Positions 33,422-41,879 of a stretch of 64,000 nt of DNA are shown here, piece by piece. This DNA comes from Bacillota bacterium (GTDB lineage: Bacteria; Bacillota; Clostridia; Peptostreptococcales; Anaerovoracaceae), in assembly GCA_017405645.1 (NCBI GenBank), contig JAFQZZ010000005.1, positions 44,244-108,243 of the forward strand, in the 5' to 3' direction. Numbering within the stretch: the first letter of the stretch is position 1; each line of letters opens with the position of its first letter. The notes beneath the pieces were generated by a model. That model saw nothing but the letters and a program-made list of their open reading frames with translations, was not told the origin of the DNA and did not search any database. Position numbers and translations under genes: made by a program.

Positions 33422-34647
33422 CGCCCGCAGAATCCTATTGCCTCTTCGTACACGTCCACCACATGGCTGATCAGAGAATCCTGGGAGTAATGCTCCGCCG
33501 TGATCCGGGCAACTTCTTCCCGATCGAAGACTCTCCTGCCCTCCAGGACATCGAGAATATCTTCCGCCAGGGCCTTGTAATCCTCCGGCTCAAACAGAAA
33601 ACCCGTTTCCGGGCGCACCAGCTCGCCCAGTCCTCCCACAAGAGCCGCCGCCACCGGCGCTCCGCAGACCATGGCCTCCGCCGCCACCAGCCCGAAGGCT
33701 TCCGACCGGGAAGGCACGGTGGACACATCGCTGATATTGTAGATTTCCCGCAGTTCCGGCTGTTTCCGGTTCCCCAGGAAATAGATGTTCTTCAGTCCGC
33801 TTTCCGCCGCGAAACGCTCCAGTTCTTCCCGAAGCTCGCCGTCGCCGGCCAGAAGAGTGGCCGTATCCTCGTCTTCGTAGATCTCCGCCGCCTTCAGCAG
33901 CAGGTCGATCCCCTTGATATAGGTGCATTTTCCGGCGAAGCAAACCACCCTTTTGAAATCACCGGGGACGCCGTACTTTTCAAGCACTTCCGCCCGCTGC
34001 AGTCCGGGGTCCCGGTAAAAGACCGTGGTATCCACGCCGTTCCGCATCAGCAGGACCTTCCATCGGTCTTCTGGAAAAATGGATTCCGTCAGCAGTTGAT
34101 TCTGTATGGAAATGGCGATGATCCGGGAAGCGTAGTCCGCCGCCTCCTTGCTGAACCGGTATCCCCAGTCCAGTCCCCGGTCCAGTTCCTCCCGGATGCC
34201 CAGGAGGTCCGTCCCGTGGCAGGTAAGCACCAGGGGAAGGCCTTTCTCCTTCGCCAGCCGGGCGCTGATCCCCGCCAGCACCCAGATGTGCTGGGCATGG
34301 ATAATATCCGGCCGGAACGTATCGATTGCCTCACGGATCTTTTCCTCAAAGGCCCTTTCGTACTGCTGTTTTTCTTCCTCCGTCATTTCCGCGAAGCTGT
34401 GGATGCTCCTGGGGTGAGTGGTAAAGCAGGGGAAATTGAAATCCAGCTGTCCGTCGATATCTTCCCGGTCCCGGAAGAAAACCGGATAGCTTTCAATCCC
34501 ATCGAATTGGTCGTACTCCGCCCGGTTGTCCGGAAACACCACCGCCACCCAGTGGCCTTGACGCCTCAGGGCATTGGCCAGATTGGCTGTATAGACGCCG
34601 CTGCCCGAACCGGACAGCGGGAAATGATTCACGATCAGGATCCTCAT
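33406..34647 (-). CDS. Glycosyltransferase family 4 protein
   Basis: The 413-residue GT-B enzyme has the N-terminal acceptor half (GSGVYTANLANALRRQGH) and the C-terminal nucleotide-sugar half with FAGKCTYIKGIDLLL and the EX7E segment SRSEAFGLVAAEAM. It probably transfers a hexose to a lipid or cell-surface glycan. It overlaps the upstream GNAT gene by 4 bases. The linked SLH protein needs a wall polymer to bind, so a role in wall glycan synthesis is plausible but inferred. Confidence 0.9.
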   Translation of the reverse strand: MRILIVNHFPLSGSGSGVYTANLANALRRQGHWVAVVFPDNRAEYDQFDGIESYPVFFRDREDIDGQLDFNFPCFTTHPRSIHSFAEMTEEEKQQYERAFEEKIREAIDTFRPDIIHAQHIWVLAGISARLAKEKGLPLVLTCHGTDLLGIREELDRGLDWGYRFSKEAADYASRIIAISIQNQLLTESIFPEDRWKVLLMRNGVDTTVFYRDPGLQRAEVLEKYGVPGDFKRVVCFAGKCTYIKGIDLLLKAAEIYEDEDTATLLAGDGELREELERFAAESGLKNIYFLGNRKQPELREIYNISDVSTVPSRSEAFGLVAAEAMVCGAPVAAALVGGLGELVRPETGFLFEPEDYKALAEDILDVLEGRRVFDREEVARITAEHYSQDSLISHVVDVYEEAIGFCGRCWFS

Positions 34648-35132
34648 GGTGTTTCTCCCTTCTGCTCAAATCGATCTTTCTCCAGGCTCATGACCCGGTC
34701 TTTTTCGCCCCATATCTCATCGGTAAACCGGAAGCCTTCCTTCGTGTAAAAGGCCTCCGCCGCCTCGTTTCCCGGCCGCACCGCCAGCTTCACCCGCGGC
34801 GCGCCGGCCGCGAAGAATTCCCCGCAGGCCAATCGGAGGGCCTCCCGGCCGATCCCTTCGCGTTGATGCCTCTTGTCGATGATGAAAGGCGCGATGGTGA
34901 ACTGGCCGATCCGGGGGTCGATCCACATGCCGAGATAGCCCAGGACCTCCCGGCCCCGGCAGATCAGACGGAGCCTCACCCGTCCCCAAGAGAACAGATC
35001 CCGCCGGATCAGGCCCGCCTTGCGGATGGTCACATAGGCCTGCTGCTCTTCCGTGATGCCGATGCCGTAATAACCGGCCAGCCAGCCCGGGCTCAGCCGC
35101 TCCAGGGTGACCGCCGTTGTTTCCATACTCAT
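34644..35132 (-). CDS. GNAT family N-acetyltransferase
   Basis: The 162-residue protein has the acetyl-CoA binding segment KRHQREGIGREALRLA (motif A, Q/RxxGxG/A) and a C-terminal AEAFYTKEGFRF motif B. The substrate is unknown. It overlaps kptA (ATGA) upstream and the GT4 gene downstream by 4 bases each, so translation is coupled. GAGGAAG precedes ATG 35132. Confidence 0.88.
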   Translation of the reverse strand: MSMETTAVTLERLSPGWLAGYYGIGITEEQQAYVTIRKAGLIRRDLFSWGRVRLRLICRGREVLGYLGMWIDPRIGQFTIAPFIIDKRHQREGIGREALRLACGEFFAAGAPRVKLAVRPGNEAAEAFYTKEGFRFTDEIWGEKDRVMSLEKDRFEQKGETP

Positions 35133-35665
35133 TGCTGCTTCCTCAGATATTCTGCCGGCACGGTTTTTGTGAGCCAGACGCCGTTCACCGACAAAAAGAA
35201 CGCGAATCCGTCCCGCTCCATCTCTTCCGCCAGCACCTCATACACCACCGGCCGGCCGTGCCGCCGGCCCACGTTCACCGCGGTCGCTTCGTCCGGGGAA
35301 AGATGCACGTACAGCCGGGATTTCGGAAGCAGTCCCTGCGCATCGATGGATGCGGTATACTTCTCCCCGGTGCCGTGGTACAGGACCCGGGGCGGCGTCT
35401 TCCGCTCCAGCTCCACGTCCACCGGGATGGAATGGCCCTGGTTGGCCCGGATCAGCGTCCGGTCCTCGCTGAAGGAGTACCGCTGCTTGCTGTCCGTCCG
35501 GACGATCTCCTCCAGCATCTCCATGCTGAAGGGCCGGGTGCGGCGGATGCCTTCGATCAGCTCGTCCACATTCGCCCAGCCGTGCTCATCCAGGGTGATC
35601 CCGATGGCCTCCGGCCTATGCCGCAGGATCAGGCTGATGTATTTGCTCGTGCCTTTTGAACTCAT
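35129..35665 (-). CDS. kptA: RNA 2'-phosphotransferase KptA/Tpt1
   Basis: The 178-residue protein has the KptA signatures SKYISLILRHRPEAIGI, the winged-helix GWANVDELIEGI, and the NAD-binding YHGTGEKYTASIDAQGL and HLSPDEATAVNVGRRHGRP segments. In eukaryotes Tpt1 removes the 2'-phosphate left by tRNA splicing using NAD+. In bacteria its natural substrate is not settled; damage repair or ADP-ribosylation of RNA are proposals. It leads an overlapping operon of unrelated surface-glycan genes. Confidence 0.93.
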   Translation of the reverse strand: MSSKGTSKYISLILRHRPEAIGITLDEHGWANVDELIEGIRRTRPFSMEMLEEIVRTDSKQRYSFSEDRTLIRANQGHSIPVDVELERKTPPRVLYHGTGEKYTASIDAQGLLPKSRLYVHLSPDEATAVNVGRRHGRPVVYEVLAEEMERDGFAFFLSVNGVWLTKTVPAEYLRKQQ

Positions 35666-35697
35666 AGATCCAACCTCTGGTTCGTTTTCTAAGACCA

Positions 35698-35725
35698 GTT
35701 TACCATATTTCCATGGTCATCACAA
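35698..35725 (-). promoter_or_regulatory. Possible promoter for the kptA operon
   Basis: Minus-strand TTGTGA (35720-35725), 16 bases, TAAACT (35698-35703), 32 bases before the kptA start. Both boxes are imperfect. Confidence 0.4.
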
Positions 35726-35732
35726 AAGATTC

Positions 35733-35762
35733 TTGCCCGCCGGGCCCCTGCCGTGGTACAAT
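35733..35762 (+). promoter_or_regulatory. Promoter for the HMCES gene
   Basis: TTGCCC (35733-35738), 18 bases, TACAAT (35757-35762), 34 bases before the ATG. Confidence 0.5.
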
Positions 35763-35796
35763 TCCCTCGAGCCAACGTAAACGAAAGGAGACTCTC

Positions 35797-36378
35797 ATGT
35801 GCGCGCGGTATGAAATCAGCCCCTTTGTCATTGAACGGATCAAAGCCCTGGCGGAAAGCCGAAGCGAAGTATGCGACCGGGTCGCGGAAGGGGAATACCG
35901 TCCCTCCCAGGAGGCGCTGGTGATCACCGGACAGGAAGGCCGGCTCACGGCGGCCGTGATGGCCTGGGGATATCCCCGCCGGGACGGAAAAGGACTGATC
36001 ATCAACGCCCGCAGCGAGACCATCCTGGAAAAGCGGTCCTTTCGGCGGAGCGCTTTGGCCACCCGGTGCGTGGTGCCCGCCAGCAGTTTCTTCGAGTGGG
36101 ACTACACCGGCGAGCCGGTGGTGTTCACGGTTCCGGAGCAGCCGGTGCTGTACCTGGCGGGGATCTGGGATCACTTTGACGGGGAAGACCGCTTCACGAT
36201 CCTCACCACGGAGGCCAAAGAATCCATGCGGCCTTTCCACGACCGGATGCCGCTGATCCTGGAGGAATCCGAGATCCGCCCGTGGATCCTGGAAGGAGAC
36301 CGATTCCACCTTCTTCTGAAAAAAGAAATGCCCCGCCTGGAGTCCTTCCGGGAGACGGAGCAGTTATCCTTCTTTTAA
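35797..36378 (+). CDS. HMCES/YedK family abasic-site DNA-protein crosslink protein (SRAP)
   Basis: The 193-residue protein has the SRAP active site: C2 (MCARYE, exposed after Met removal, forms the thiazolidine link with abasic DNA), N70 and R72 in INARSET, E100 in VVPASSFFEW and H148 in PFHDRMPLIL. It shields abasic sites in single-stranded DNA. ATG 35797 is fixed by AAAGGAG. The 3' end overlaps the convergent glycerate kinase gene by 4 bases. Confidence 0.93.
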   Translation: MCARYEISPFVIERIKALAESRSEVCDRVAEGEYRPSQEALVITGQEGRLTAAVMAWGYPRRDGKGLIINARSETILEKRSFRRSALATRCVVPASSFFEWDYTGEPVVFTVPEQPVLYLAGIWDHFDGEDRFTILTTEAKESMRPFHDRMPLILEESEIRPWILEGDRFHLLLKKEMPRLESFRETEQLSFF

Positions 36379-37514
36379 ATCAATTTCATTGCCCGAAACA
36401 CCTGTTCGGCCGTATCCCTTAGGTTTTGCCGGGCCCGTTCCGGGTCCATGGCTTCCTCCAGGGTGCAGGGTTCCCGCAGGATCGGGAAGATCGCGTCGAT
36501 GCCTTTTTCCAGGCATCGTTCCGCTCCGGGGCCTGTGCTGCCGCAGAAGGCAATCACGGGCTTTTCGTGTTTTTTGGCCAGCTCCGCCACCCCCATGGGG
36601 GCTTTTCCCATGGCGGTCTGTCCGTCGATCCGGCCTTCGCCGGTGAGGACGATATCCGCCGCACGGATCTTGTCCTCCAGACGGACCGCTTCCATGACGA
36701 TCCGGGCCCCCGGCTCCAGTTCGCCGTCCAGGAAGGTTCGGAACGCAAATCCCATCCCTCCGGCCGCGCCGCTGCCGGGTTGATCCGGGTCCGCCCGGTC
36801 AAATCCTTCCCGCAGGGCCAGCGCCGCGTAGTTCGCCAGCCACCGGTCCATCTGTTCGATGTCCTCCGGCAAAGCGCCTTTCTGAGGACCGTACACCGCG
36901 CTGGCGCCGTTCTTCCCGCACAGGGGATTCTCCACGTCGCAGGCGATCCGGAACCGGCTCTCCGCCAGCTCCGGCAGCGCGTTTTCCGCCGATATTCTGG
37001 TTAATGCCGCCAGCCCGGCCGCCCCCGGCGGGATCGGCTTTTTTGTTTCATCCAGCAATTCAAATCCCAGCGCTTGGAGCATGCCCGCTCCCCCGTCGTT
37101 GGTGGCGCTTCCGCCGATGCCGATGAGGAAGGTCCGGCAGCCTTTCTGAAGCGCATCCCGGATTATTTCCCCCACCCCGAAAGTGGTGGTTTTCATGGGG
37201 TTTCGCGACGCCATCGGCAACAGTGTGATCCCGGCCGCCGCACTCATCTCCATCACCGCCGTGACGCCGTCCGGCAGGGTCCCGTACCGGGCCGTTACCG
37301 GCTCTCCCAAGGGTCCGGTGACCGTCACTTTCTGCATCGTTCCCCCCAGCCCGAAGGCCAGGGCTTCGGCCGTGCCTTCACCGCCGTCCGCCAGGGGACA
37401 GATTTCTATATCCGCATCGGGAAGAGCCCGCAGAATGCCTTCTTTCAGCGCCGCTCCCGCTTCCGGTGAACCGAGGCTCCCCTTCAGGGAATCCATGGCG
37501 ATCAACACTCTCAT
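36375..37514 (-). CDS. Glycerate kinase (GlxK/GarK family)
   Basis: The 379-residue enzyme phosphorylates D-glycerate to 2-phosphoglycerate in this family. Family motifs are the start MRVLIAMDSLKGSL, LADGGEGTAEAL, the glycine-rich FLIGIGGSATNDGGAGML and the DIVLTGEGRIDGQTAMGK region. Full length. GAGGAGACGGAAG precedes the ATG. It follows the lipid kinase gene by 15 bases. Confidence 0.93.
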   Translation of the reverse strand: MRVLIAMDSLKGSLGSPEAGAALKEGILRALPDADIEICPLADGGEGTAEALAFGLGGTMQKVTVTGPLGEPVTARYGTLPDGVTAVMEMSAAAGITLLPMASRNPMKTTTFGVGEIIRDALQKGCRTFLIGIGGSATNDGGAGMLQALGFELLDETKKPIPPGAAGLAALTRISAENALPELAESRFRIACDVENPLCGKNGASAVYGPQKGALPEDIEQMDRWLANYAALALREGFDRADPDQPGSGAAGGMGFAFRTFLDGELEPGARIVMEAVRLEDKIRAADIVLTGEGRIDGQTAMGKAPMGVAELAKKHEKPVIAFCGSTGPGAERCLEKGIDAIFPILREPCTLEEAMDPERARQNLRDTAEQVFRAMKLI

Positions 37515-37529
37515 CTTCCGTCTCCTCTG

Positions 37530-38600
37530 TTAATTCAAAAACTCCAGGGCACCGGGCAGTACGGTCATCACCGCCTCCCGGGTCCGGTCCGGCACTTCCC
37601 CGTCGGTGTGCACATACATCGGGATGTCCGAATGAAAGCGGACGCTGCGCCCTTGCAGGATGTGGACCCCCCGGGCCCCCGCATGGCCGCCGGAATAGGC
37701 CTTCGGGAACAACATGAAGAACCGGGGCCGGCTGATGCCGGAAGCCACGCACAGGTCCAGTTTGCCGTCCGTCGGATCCGCCTCCGGAGCGAACTGGAAC
37801 CCGCCGCCCTCGAAGCGGTGGTTCATACAGACCCCGAACAGGCAGTCCTCCAGCTCCATATTGAGGACAGGCTCGTCGCCGCCCTTCACCTCGATATCCA
37901 GCGTCGCCCGCCGGGCCGTCAGGATCAGCCGGATGGCGGTGACGATGTAGATCAGTTTTCCCAGTCTGATCTTGTTCAGCAGTTTCTTCCACCGGGACCG
38001 GTCCGCGTCGTAGCAGACCTGGGCGTCAAAGCCCACGCCGGAGGAAATGAGGAAATACCGATTCTGAACGTCCGGCATCAACACCGAATCTTCGTCCTCG
38101 TCCTCCCGGAAACTCTCCCAGGAGACCCGTCCCAGGTCCAGCCGCCGCCGGTGATCCCCATCCAGGATGGTCCGGACGGTCTGTCCGACGTCTTTGGAGA
38201 TCCCGGCGTCCTTGGCGAAATCATTGGCGGAGCCCACGGGAATGAATCCGATCCGGACGTTCGAAAAATCGGCGACGCCGTTCAGGGCTTCGTTCAGGGA
38301 ACCGTCCCCGCCCATGATGATCAGGTCGGTCTTGTTTTGTTCCGGAAGGGGATCCTCCAGCACCGCCCAGAAACGGTCCGGCCGCTCCAGGACCTCCCGG
38401 GTGCTCTGCAGGGTCTCCTCCGACCGGCGGGCCACCTCCGCTTCGGTCAGTTCCCGGACGACACCCCGGACACCTTCCTCTTCCTCGGAAAAATACACTT
38501 CGTAGGGCTGGCCGCTTTCCTTAAACAGCGGCTCCGCCTGAGCCCACAGCCGCTTTCCTTCCCCGGACCGGCTGGCGGGGTTTATGATGATATGATACAT
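37530..38600 (-). CDS. Diacylglycerol kinase-family lipid kinase (YegS/BmrU type)
   Basis: The 356-residue protein has IIINPASRSGEG at the start, the catalytic loop LIIMGGDGSLNEALNG and IGFIPVGSANDFAKD, the DAGK catalytic signatures. An insertion with Asp/Glu (EDEDEDS) lies between the two lobes. The enzyme phosphorylates a lipid such as diacylglycerol or undecaprenol. Product and pathway are not determined. Confidence 0.88.
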   Translation of the reverse strand: MYHIIINPASRSGEGKRLWAQAEPLFKESGQPYEVYFSEEEEGVRGVVRELTEAEVARRSEETLQSTREVLERPDRFWAVLEDPLPEQNKTDLIIMGGDGSLNEALNGVADFSNVRIGFIPVGSANDFAKDAGISKDVGQTVRTILDGDHRRRLDLGRVSWESFREDEDEDSVLMPDVQNRYFLISSGVGFDAQVCYDADRSRWKKLLNKIRLGKLIYIVTAIRLILTARRATLDIEVKGGDEPVLNMELEDCLFGVCMNHRFEGGGFQFAPEADPTDGKLDLCVASGISRPRFFMLFPKAYSGGHAGARGVHILQGRSVRFHSDIPMYVHTDGEVPDRTREAVMTVLPGALEFLN

Positions 38601-38660
38601 ATGTTTTTCTCCTTTACCATCCTATTATATCAGAAAAACACTCTTTTGCATAATCCCGAA

Positions 38661-38688
38661 AAAACAACGCCCTGCCTGCCGCAGGGCG
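38661..38688 (-). terminator. Terminator of the flavin reductase-rnz unit
   Basis: On the minus strand an 8-bp stem (38681-38688 with 38668-38675) is followed by TTG and a run of T. Confidence 0.8.
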
Positions 38689-38704
38689 CTTCATCCTTGT
38701 TTAC

Positions 38705-39634
38705 TCAGTCTTTTTCAAAATGCAGCGTAGTCCGCATCCCGTCCTCTCCCAGGACCGTCCCCGGGAAGAATTCCTCCGCATAATGCAGGTACTCCTTCGG
38801 GTCCGCCATCCGCTGGGAGAAATGCGCCAGCCACAGCTTTTTTACCTCTGCTTCCGCCGCGGCCCGGGCCGCCTGTCCGAAAGTCATGTGGCCGTACCGT
38901 TCCGCCGCTTCCTCGTGTTCCGGGTCCCCGAAGGTCCCTTCAAAAATGGCCAGGTCCGCTCCCCGGGCGTTTTTCAGGAGCTCCGGGCAGACTGCGGTAT
39001 CGCCGGAAAAGACGAACTTGAGCCCTTTCCGGGGCGGTCCCGTCACCGCCTCCGGCCGAATGACCGTTTCGCCGGCCCAGATTTCTTCGCCTTTCTGCAG
39101 CCGGCCCCACTCCGTCACCGGCACCCCTAGCTCCTCCGCCTTCTCCGGCAGGAACCGTCCGGCCCGGTCCAGGGTAAAACTGTACCCCTGGCTCACTGCC
39201 CGGTGTTTCGTCGGGAAGGTCTTCAGCCGGGTCTTCTCCGGCCACGCCGGGTCGAAAGCCTGCATCGGCACCCCTTCCGGCGGCAGCTCCGCCAGAAAGA
39301 TCGGAAAACAGGTGCCTCCGGTGATCTGAAAGACCGGCATCAGGGCGTCCTTCACCGGCGCCGGACCCGTGATGTACAGCGGCCGCTCCCGCTCCATCAC
39401 GTGCAGGGACTGCAGAAGCCCCGGCAGCCCGAAGATATGGTCCCCGTGGTAATGGGTCAGTGCGATCAGATCGATCTTCATGGGATTCACTTTTTCTTTT
39501 CGGATCGCTGTCTGGATCCCCTCGCCGCAGTCGAAGAGAATGGCTCTTTCGCCGCACTTCAGGTAAACCGCCGTCAGCGCCCGTTCCGGCAGCGGCATCA
39601 GCGCCGCCGTCCCCAGCAATGTAATGTCGATCAT
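38705..39634 (-). CDS. rnz: Ribonuclease Z
   Basis: RNase Z matures tRNA 3' ends, mainly tRNAs without an encoded CCA. The 309-residue metallo-beta-lactamase enzyme has LTHYHGDHIFGLPGLL (motif II, zinc ligands), FSGDTAVC, and HMTFGQAARAA with the C-terminal LAHFSQR histidine. AAAAGGGG precedes the ATG. It follows the flavin reductase gene by 18 bases. Confidence 0.93.
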   Translation of the reverse strand: MIDITLLGTAALMPLPERALTAVYLKCGERAILFDCGEGIQTAIRKEKVNPMKIDLIALTHYHGDHIFGLPGLLQSLHVMERERPLYITGPAPVKDALMPVFQITGGTCFPIFLAELPPEGVPMQAFDPAWPEKTRLKTFPTKHRAVSQGYSFTLDRAGRFLPEKAEELGVPVTEWGRLQKGEEIWAGETVIRPEAVTGPPRKGLKFVFSGDTAVCPELLKNARGADLAIFEGTFGDPEHEEAAERYGHMTFGQAARAAAEAEVKKLWLAHFSQRMADPKEYLHYAEEFFPGTVLGEDGMRTTLHFEKD

Positions 39635-39652
39635 GGCACCCCTTTTCGTCTT

Positions 39653-40222
39653 TTATTCCATCAATGCTTTGCCCGCGTTCCAGGCCGTTCCGGCCTTTCC
39701 GCCCAGCTTGTAGTAGTCCAGTTTGAACTGGTCGAAGATCAGCGGATGCACCTTGTCCGGATCCACCTGTCCGTCATCCCCCAGCACCTTCTCGTCGGCC
39801 GTGACGCCGAGGATTTTGCCCACGATGCAGTGGATGTTTTCGGTATTGGCCTCCTCCAGCAGCTCACATTCGTAGCAGACCGGGAATTCTTCAATCACCG
39901 GTGCGCCGTTCTTCCCGCCCGGCACCGCCGTCAGGCCGCTCCGCGCGAATTTGTCCGCCATAGTGTTGCCCGTGGCGATGCCCACGAAGTCCGCCGGGAC
40001 CATGGTCTCCTCGCTGGCGATGCTGACGCTGAAGGCCTTGGACTTCAGGATCGTCTGGGTGGTCTTGTGGCCGCTGCTGATGAACAGGGCGATCTTGTCG
40101 GAGCCGCAGGCCATTCCCCAGGCCGCATTCATCAGTTCCACCTTTTTATTCTCGTCGTACGCTGCCACGATCAGCACCGGCATCGGATATCCGCCGGACT
40201 GTAATTTCACTTCTTTTCTCAT
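39653..40222 (-). CDS. Flavin reductase-like domain protein
   Basis: The 189-residue protein has the FMN-binding split-barrel of the flavin reductase family (PMPVLIVAAYDENKKVELMNAAW, then FSVSIASEETMVPADFVG). Anaerobe members are often FMN flavoproteins that reduce small electron carriers or act as flavoredoxins. ATG 40222 is chosen because AAAGGAG stands 9 bases before it; an ATG at 40231 touches that site. Confidence 0.88.
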   Translation of the reverse strand: MRKEVKLQSGGYPMPVLIVAAYDENKKVELMNAAWGMACGSDKIALFISSGHKTTQTILKSKAFSVSIASEETMVPADFVGIATGNTMADKFARSGLTAVPGGKNGAPVIEEFPVCYECELLEEANTENIHCIVGKILGVTADEKVLGDDGQVDPDKVHPLIFDQFKLDYYKLGGKAGTAWNAGKALME

Positions 40223-40306
40223 TCTCTCCATCTCCTTTCGGACGTTTTTTCATCTCTTTCAGCATACATCATTTTGCCGGAAAAGTATACCCCCTCTCCC
40301 AACTCC

Positions 40307-40336
40307 TTGACATTCCCCGAAAAATCCCGCTATAAT
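40307..40336 (+). promoter_or_regulatory. Promoter for the lar operon
   Basis: TTGACA (40307-40312), 18 bases, TATAAT (40331-40336), 35 bases before larE. Confidence 0.75.
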
Positions 40337-40371
40337 AACGAAAAAAGCAGATTTCAAAGAGAGAAAACGAT

Positions 40372-41124
40372 ATGAACCTGATAGAATTCTTCAGAGAACA
40401 TAAGACGGCCGCCCTGGCCTTTTCCGGAGGCGTGGATTCCTCCTGCCTGCTGTACATGGCGAAACGACTGGGGGCAAAGGTAAAGCCCTATTTCGTCAAG
40501 ACCCCCTTCCAGCCGGCTTTTGAGCTGGAAGATGCGAAACAGGTAGCCGCATGGGCCGGCGTGGAACTGACGGTCCTGGAACTGGATATCCTGGCCTTTC
40601 AGGATGTCGCCTCCAATCCGCCGGACCGCTGCTATCACTGCAAGCGCCGGCTCTTCGGGACGATACTGGAAGCCGCTTCGGCGGATGGCTTCACCACCCT
40701 CATCGACGGCACCAACGCTTCGGACGACGCGGAGGACCGCCCCGGCATGAAAGCCCTGAAAGAGGTGGGGGTCCTGTCGCCCCTGCGGCTCTGCGGTCTG
40801 ACCAAAAAAGACATCCGAGGGCTGGCGGAAGACGCGGGACTGCCCGTCCGGTACAAGCCCTCCTATTCCTGCCTGGCCACCCGGATCGAACCCGGAAAGC
40901 CGATCGCGGAGGAGGACCTGAAGCGGGTGGAAGCCGCGGAAGATGTCCTCCGGGGGATGGGTTTCACGGATCTTCGGGTCCGCAAACGGGGCGATGCCGC
41001 CTTCATCCAGCTGCCGGAAAACGAAATGCCGGCCGCCCTGTACCAACGGAAAGAGATTCTGGCCGGACTCCGGCCCTATTTCGATAAAGTCCTGCTGGAC
41101 CTGGAAGGGAGGGACCCGGCATGA
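40372..41124 (+). CDS. larE: LarE, ATP-dependent sacrificial sulfur transferase
   Basis: LarE activates the nicotinic-acid dinucleotide by AMP and donates sulfur to make pyridinium dithiocarboxylate for the nickel-pincer nucleotide. The 250-residue PP-loop protein has AFSGGVDSSCLL near 16-27, the RCYHCKRRLF segment and the cysteine C167 in SYSCLATRI, which matches the sacrificial cysteine of the Lactobacillus enzyme. It overlaps larB by 4 bases. Confidence 0.92.
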   Translation: MNLIEFFREHKTAALAFSGGVDSSCLLYMAKRLGAKVKPYFVKTPFQPAFELEDAKQVAAWAGVELTVLELDILAFQDVASNPPDRCYHCKRRLFGTILEAASADGFTTLIDGTNASDDAEDRPGMKALKEVGVLSPLRLCGLTKKDIRGLAEDAGLPVRYKPSYSCLATRIEPGKPIAEEDLKRVEAAEDVLRGMGFTDLRVRKRGDAAFIQLPENEMPAALYQRKEILAGLRPYFDKVLLDLEGRDPA

Positions 41125-41879
41125 ACGAACGGGAAATGAGAGAAATGCTGCAGAAAGTGGCGGCAGGCGAAATCAGCGTGGAAGACGCCTGCCTGAAACT
41201 GCGGGAAGCGCCTTTCGGGGACATGGGCTTCGCCAAACCGGACCATCACCGGGGCATCCGTCAGGGGATCGGCGAGATCGTCTACGGCGCCGGCAAAACG
41301 CCGGAGCAGGTCCGCCGCATTGCCCTGGAGCTTTGGGAAAAGGGCCAGGAAACGGTGCTGATCACCCGGATGAGCGAAGAAGCCGCGGCGCTTTTTGATC
41401 CGGAACTCCCCTTCACCTATTACAAAGAGGGCCGCATCGGTATCGTGGGTTCGAAGCGGGCACCGGACGGCGGCGGCACCATTCTGGTGATGACCGCCGG
41501 TACCAGCGACATCCCGGTGGCGGAGGAAGCGGCCCTGACGGCGGAAGCCCTGGGCAACGAGGTCTGCCGGGTCTATGATGTGGGCGTGTCCGGGATCCAC
41601 CGGCTCCTGGGCCACGTGGAGGACGTCATGAAGGCCCGGGTCATCATCGCAATCGCCGGCATGGAAGGCGCCCTGGCCAGCGTCGTGGGCGGACTGGCGG
41701 ACTGTCCCGTCATCGCCGTGCCCACCAGCGTGGGCTACGGAGCGGCCTTCGGCGGAGTGACGGCCCTGCTGTCCATGCTGAATTCCTGCGCCAGCGGCGT
41801 CAGCGTGGTGAACATCGACAACGGTTTCGGCGCGGGCTACCTGGCCAGCATGATCAATCACATGGGAGACAAAAAATGA
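41121..41879 (+). CDS. larB: LarB, pyridinium-3,5-biscarboxylate synthase
   Basis: LarB carboxylates and hydrolyses nicotinic acid adenine dinucleotide, the first step of the nickel-pincer cofactor. The 252-residue protein ends in an AIR carboxylase (PurE)-like domain, with LVMTAGTSDIPVAEEAAL and VTALLSMLNSCASGV. Stop and start overlap with both neighbours by 4 bases. Confidence 0.93.
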   Translation: MNEREMREMLQKVAAGEISVEDACLKLREAPFGDMGFAKPDHHRGIRQGIGEIVYGAGKTPEQVRRIALELWEKGQETVLITRMSEEAAALFDPELPFTYYKEGRIGIVGSKRAPDGGGTILVMTAGTSDIPVAEEAALTAEALGNEVCRVYDVGVSGIHRLLGHVEDVMKARVIIAIAGMEGALASVVGGLADCPVIAVPTSVGYGAAFGGVTALLSMLNSCASGVSVVNIDNGFGAGYLASMINHMGDKK

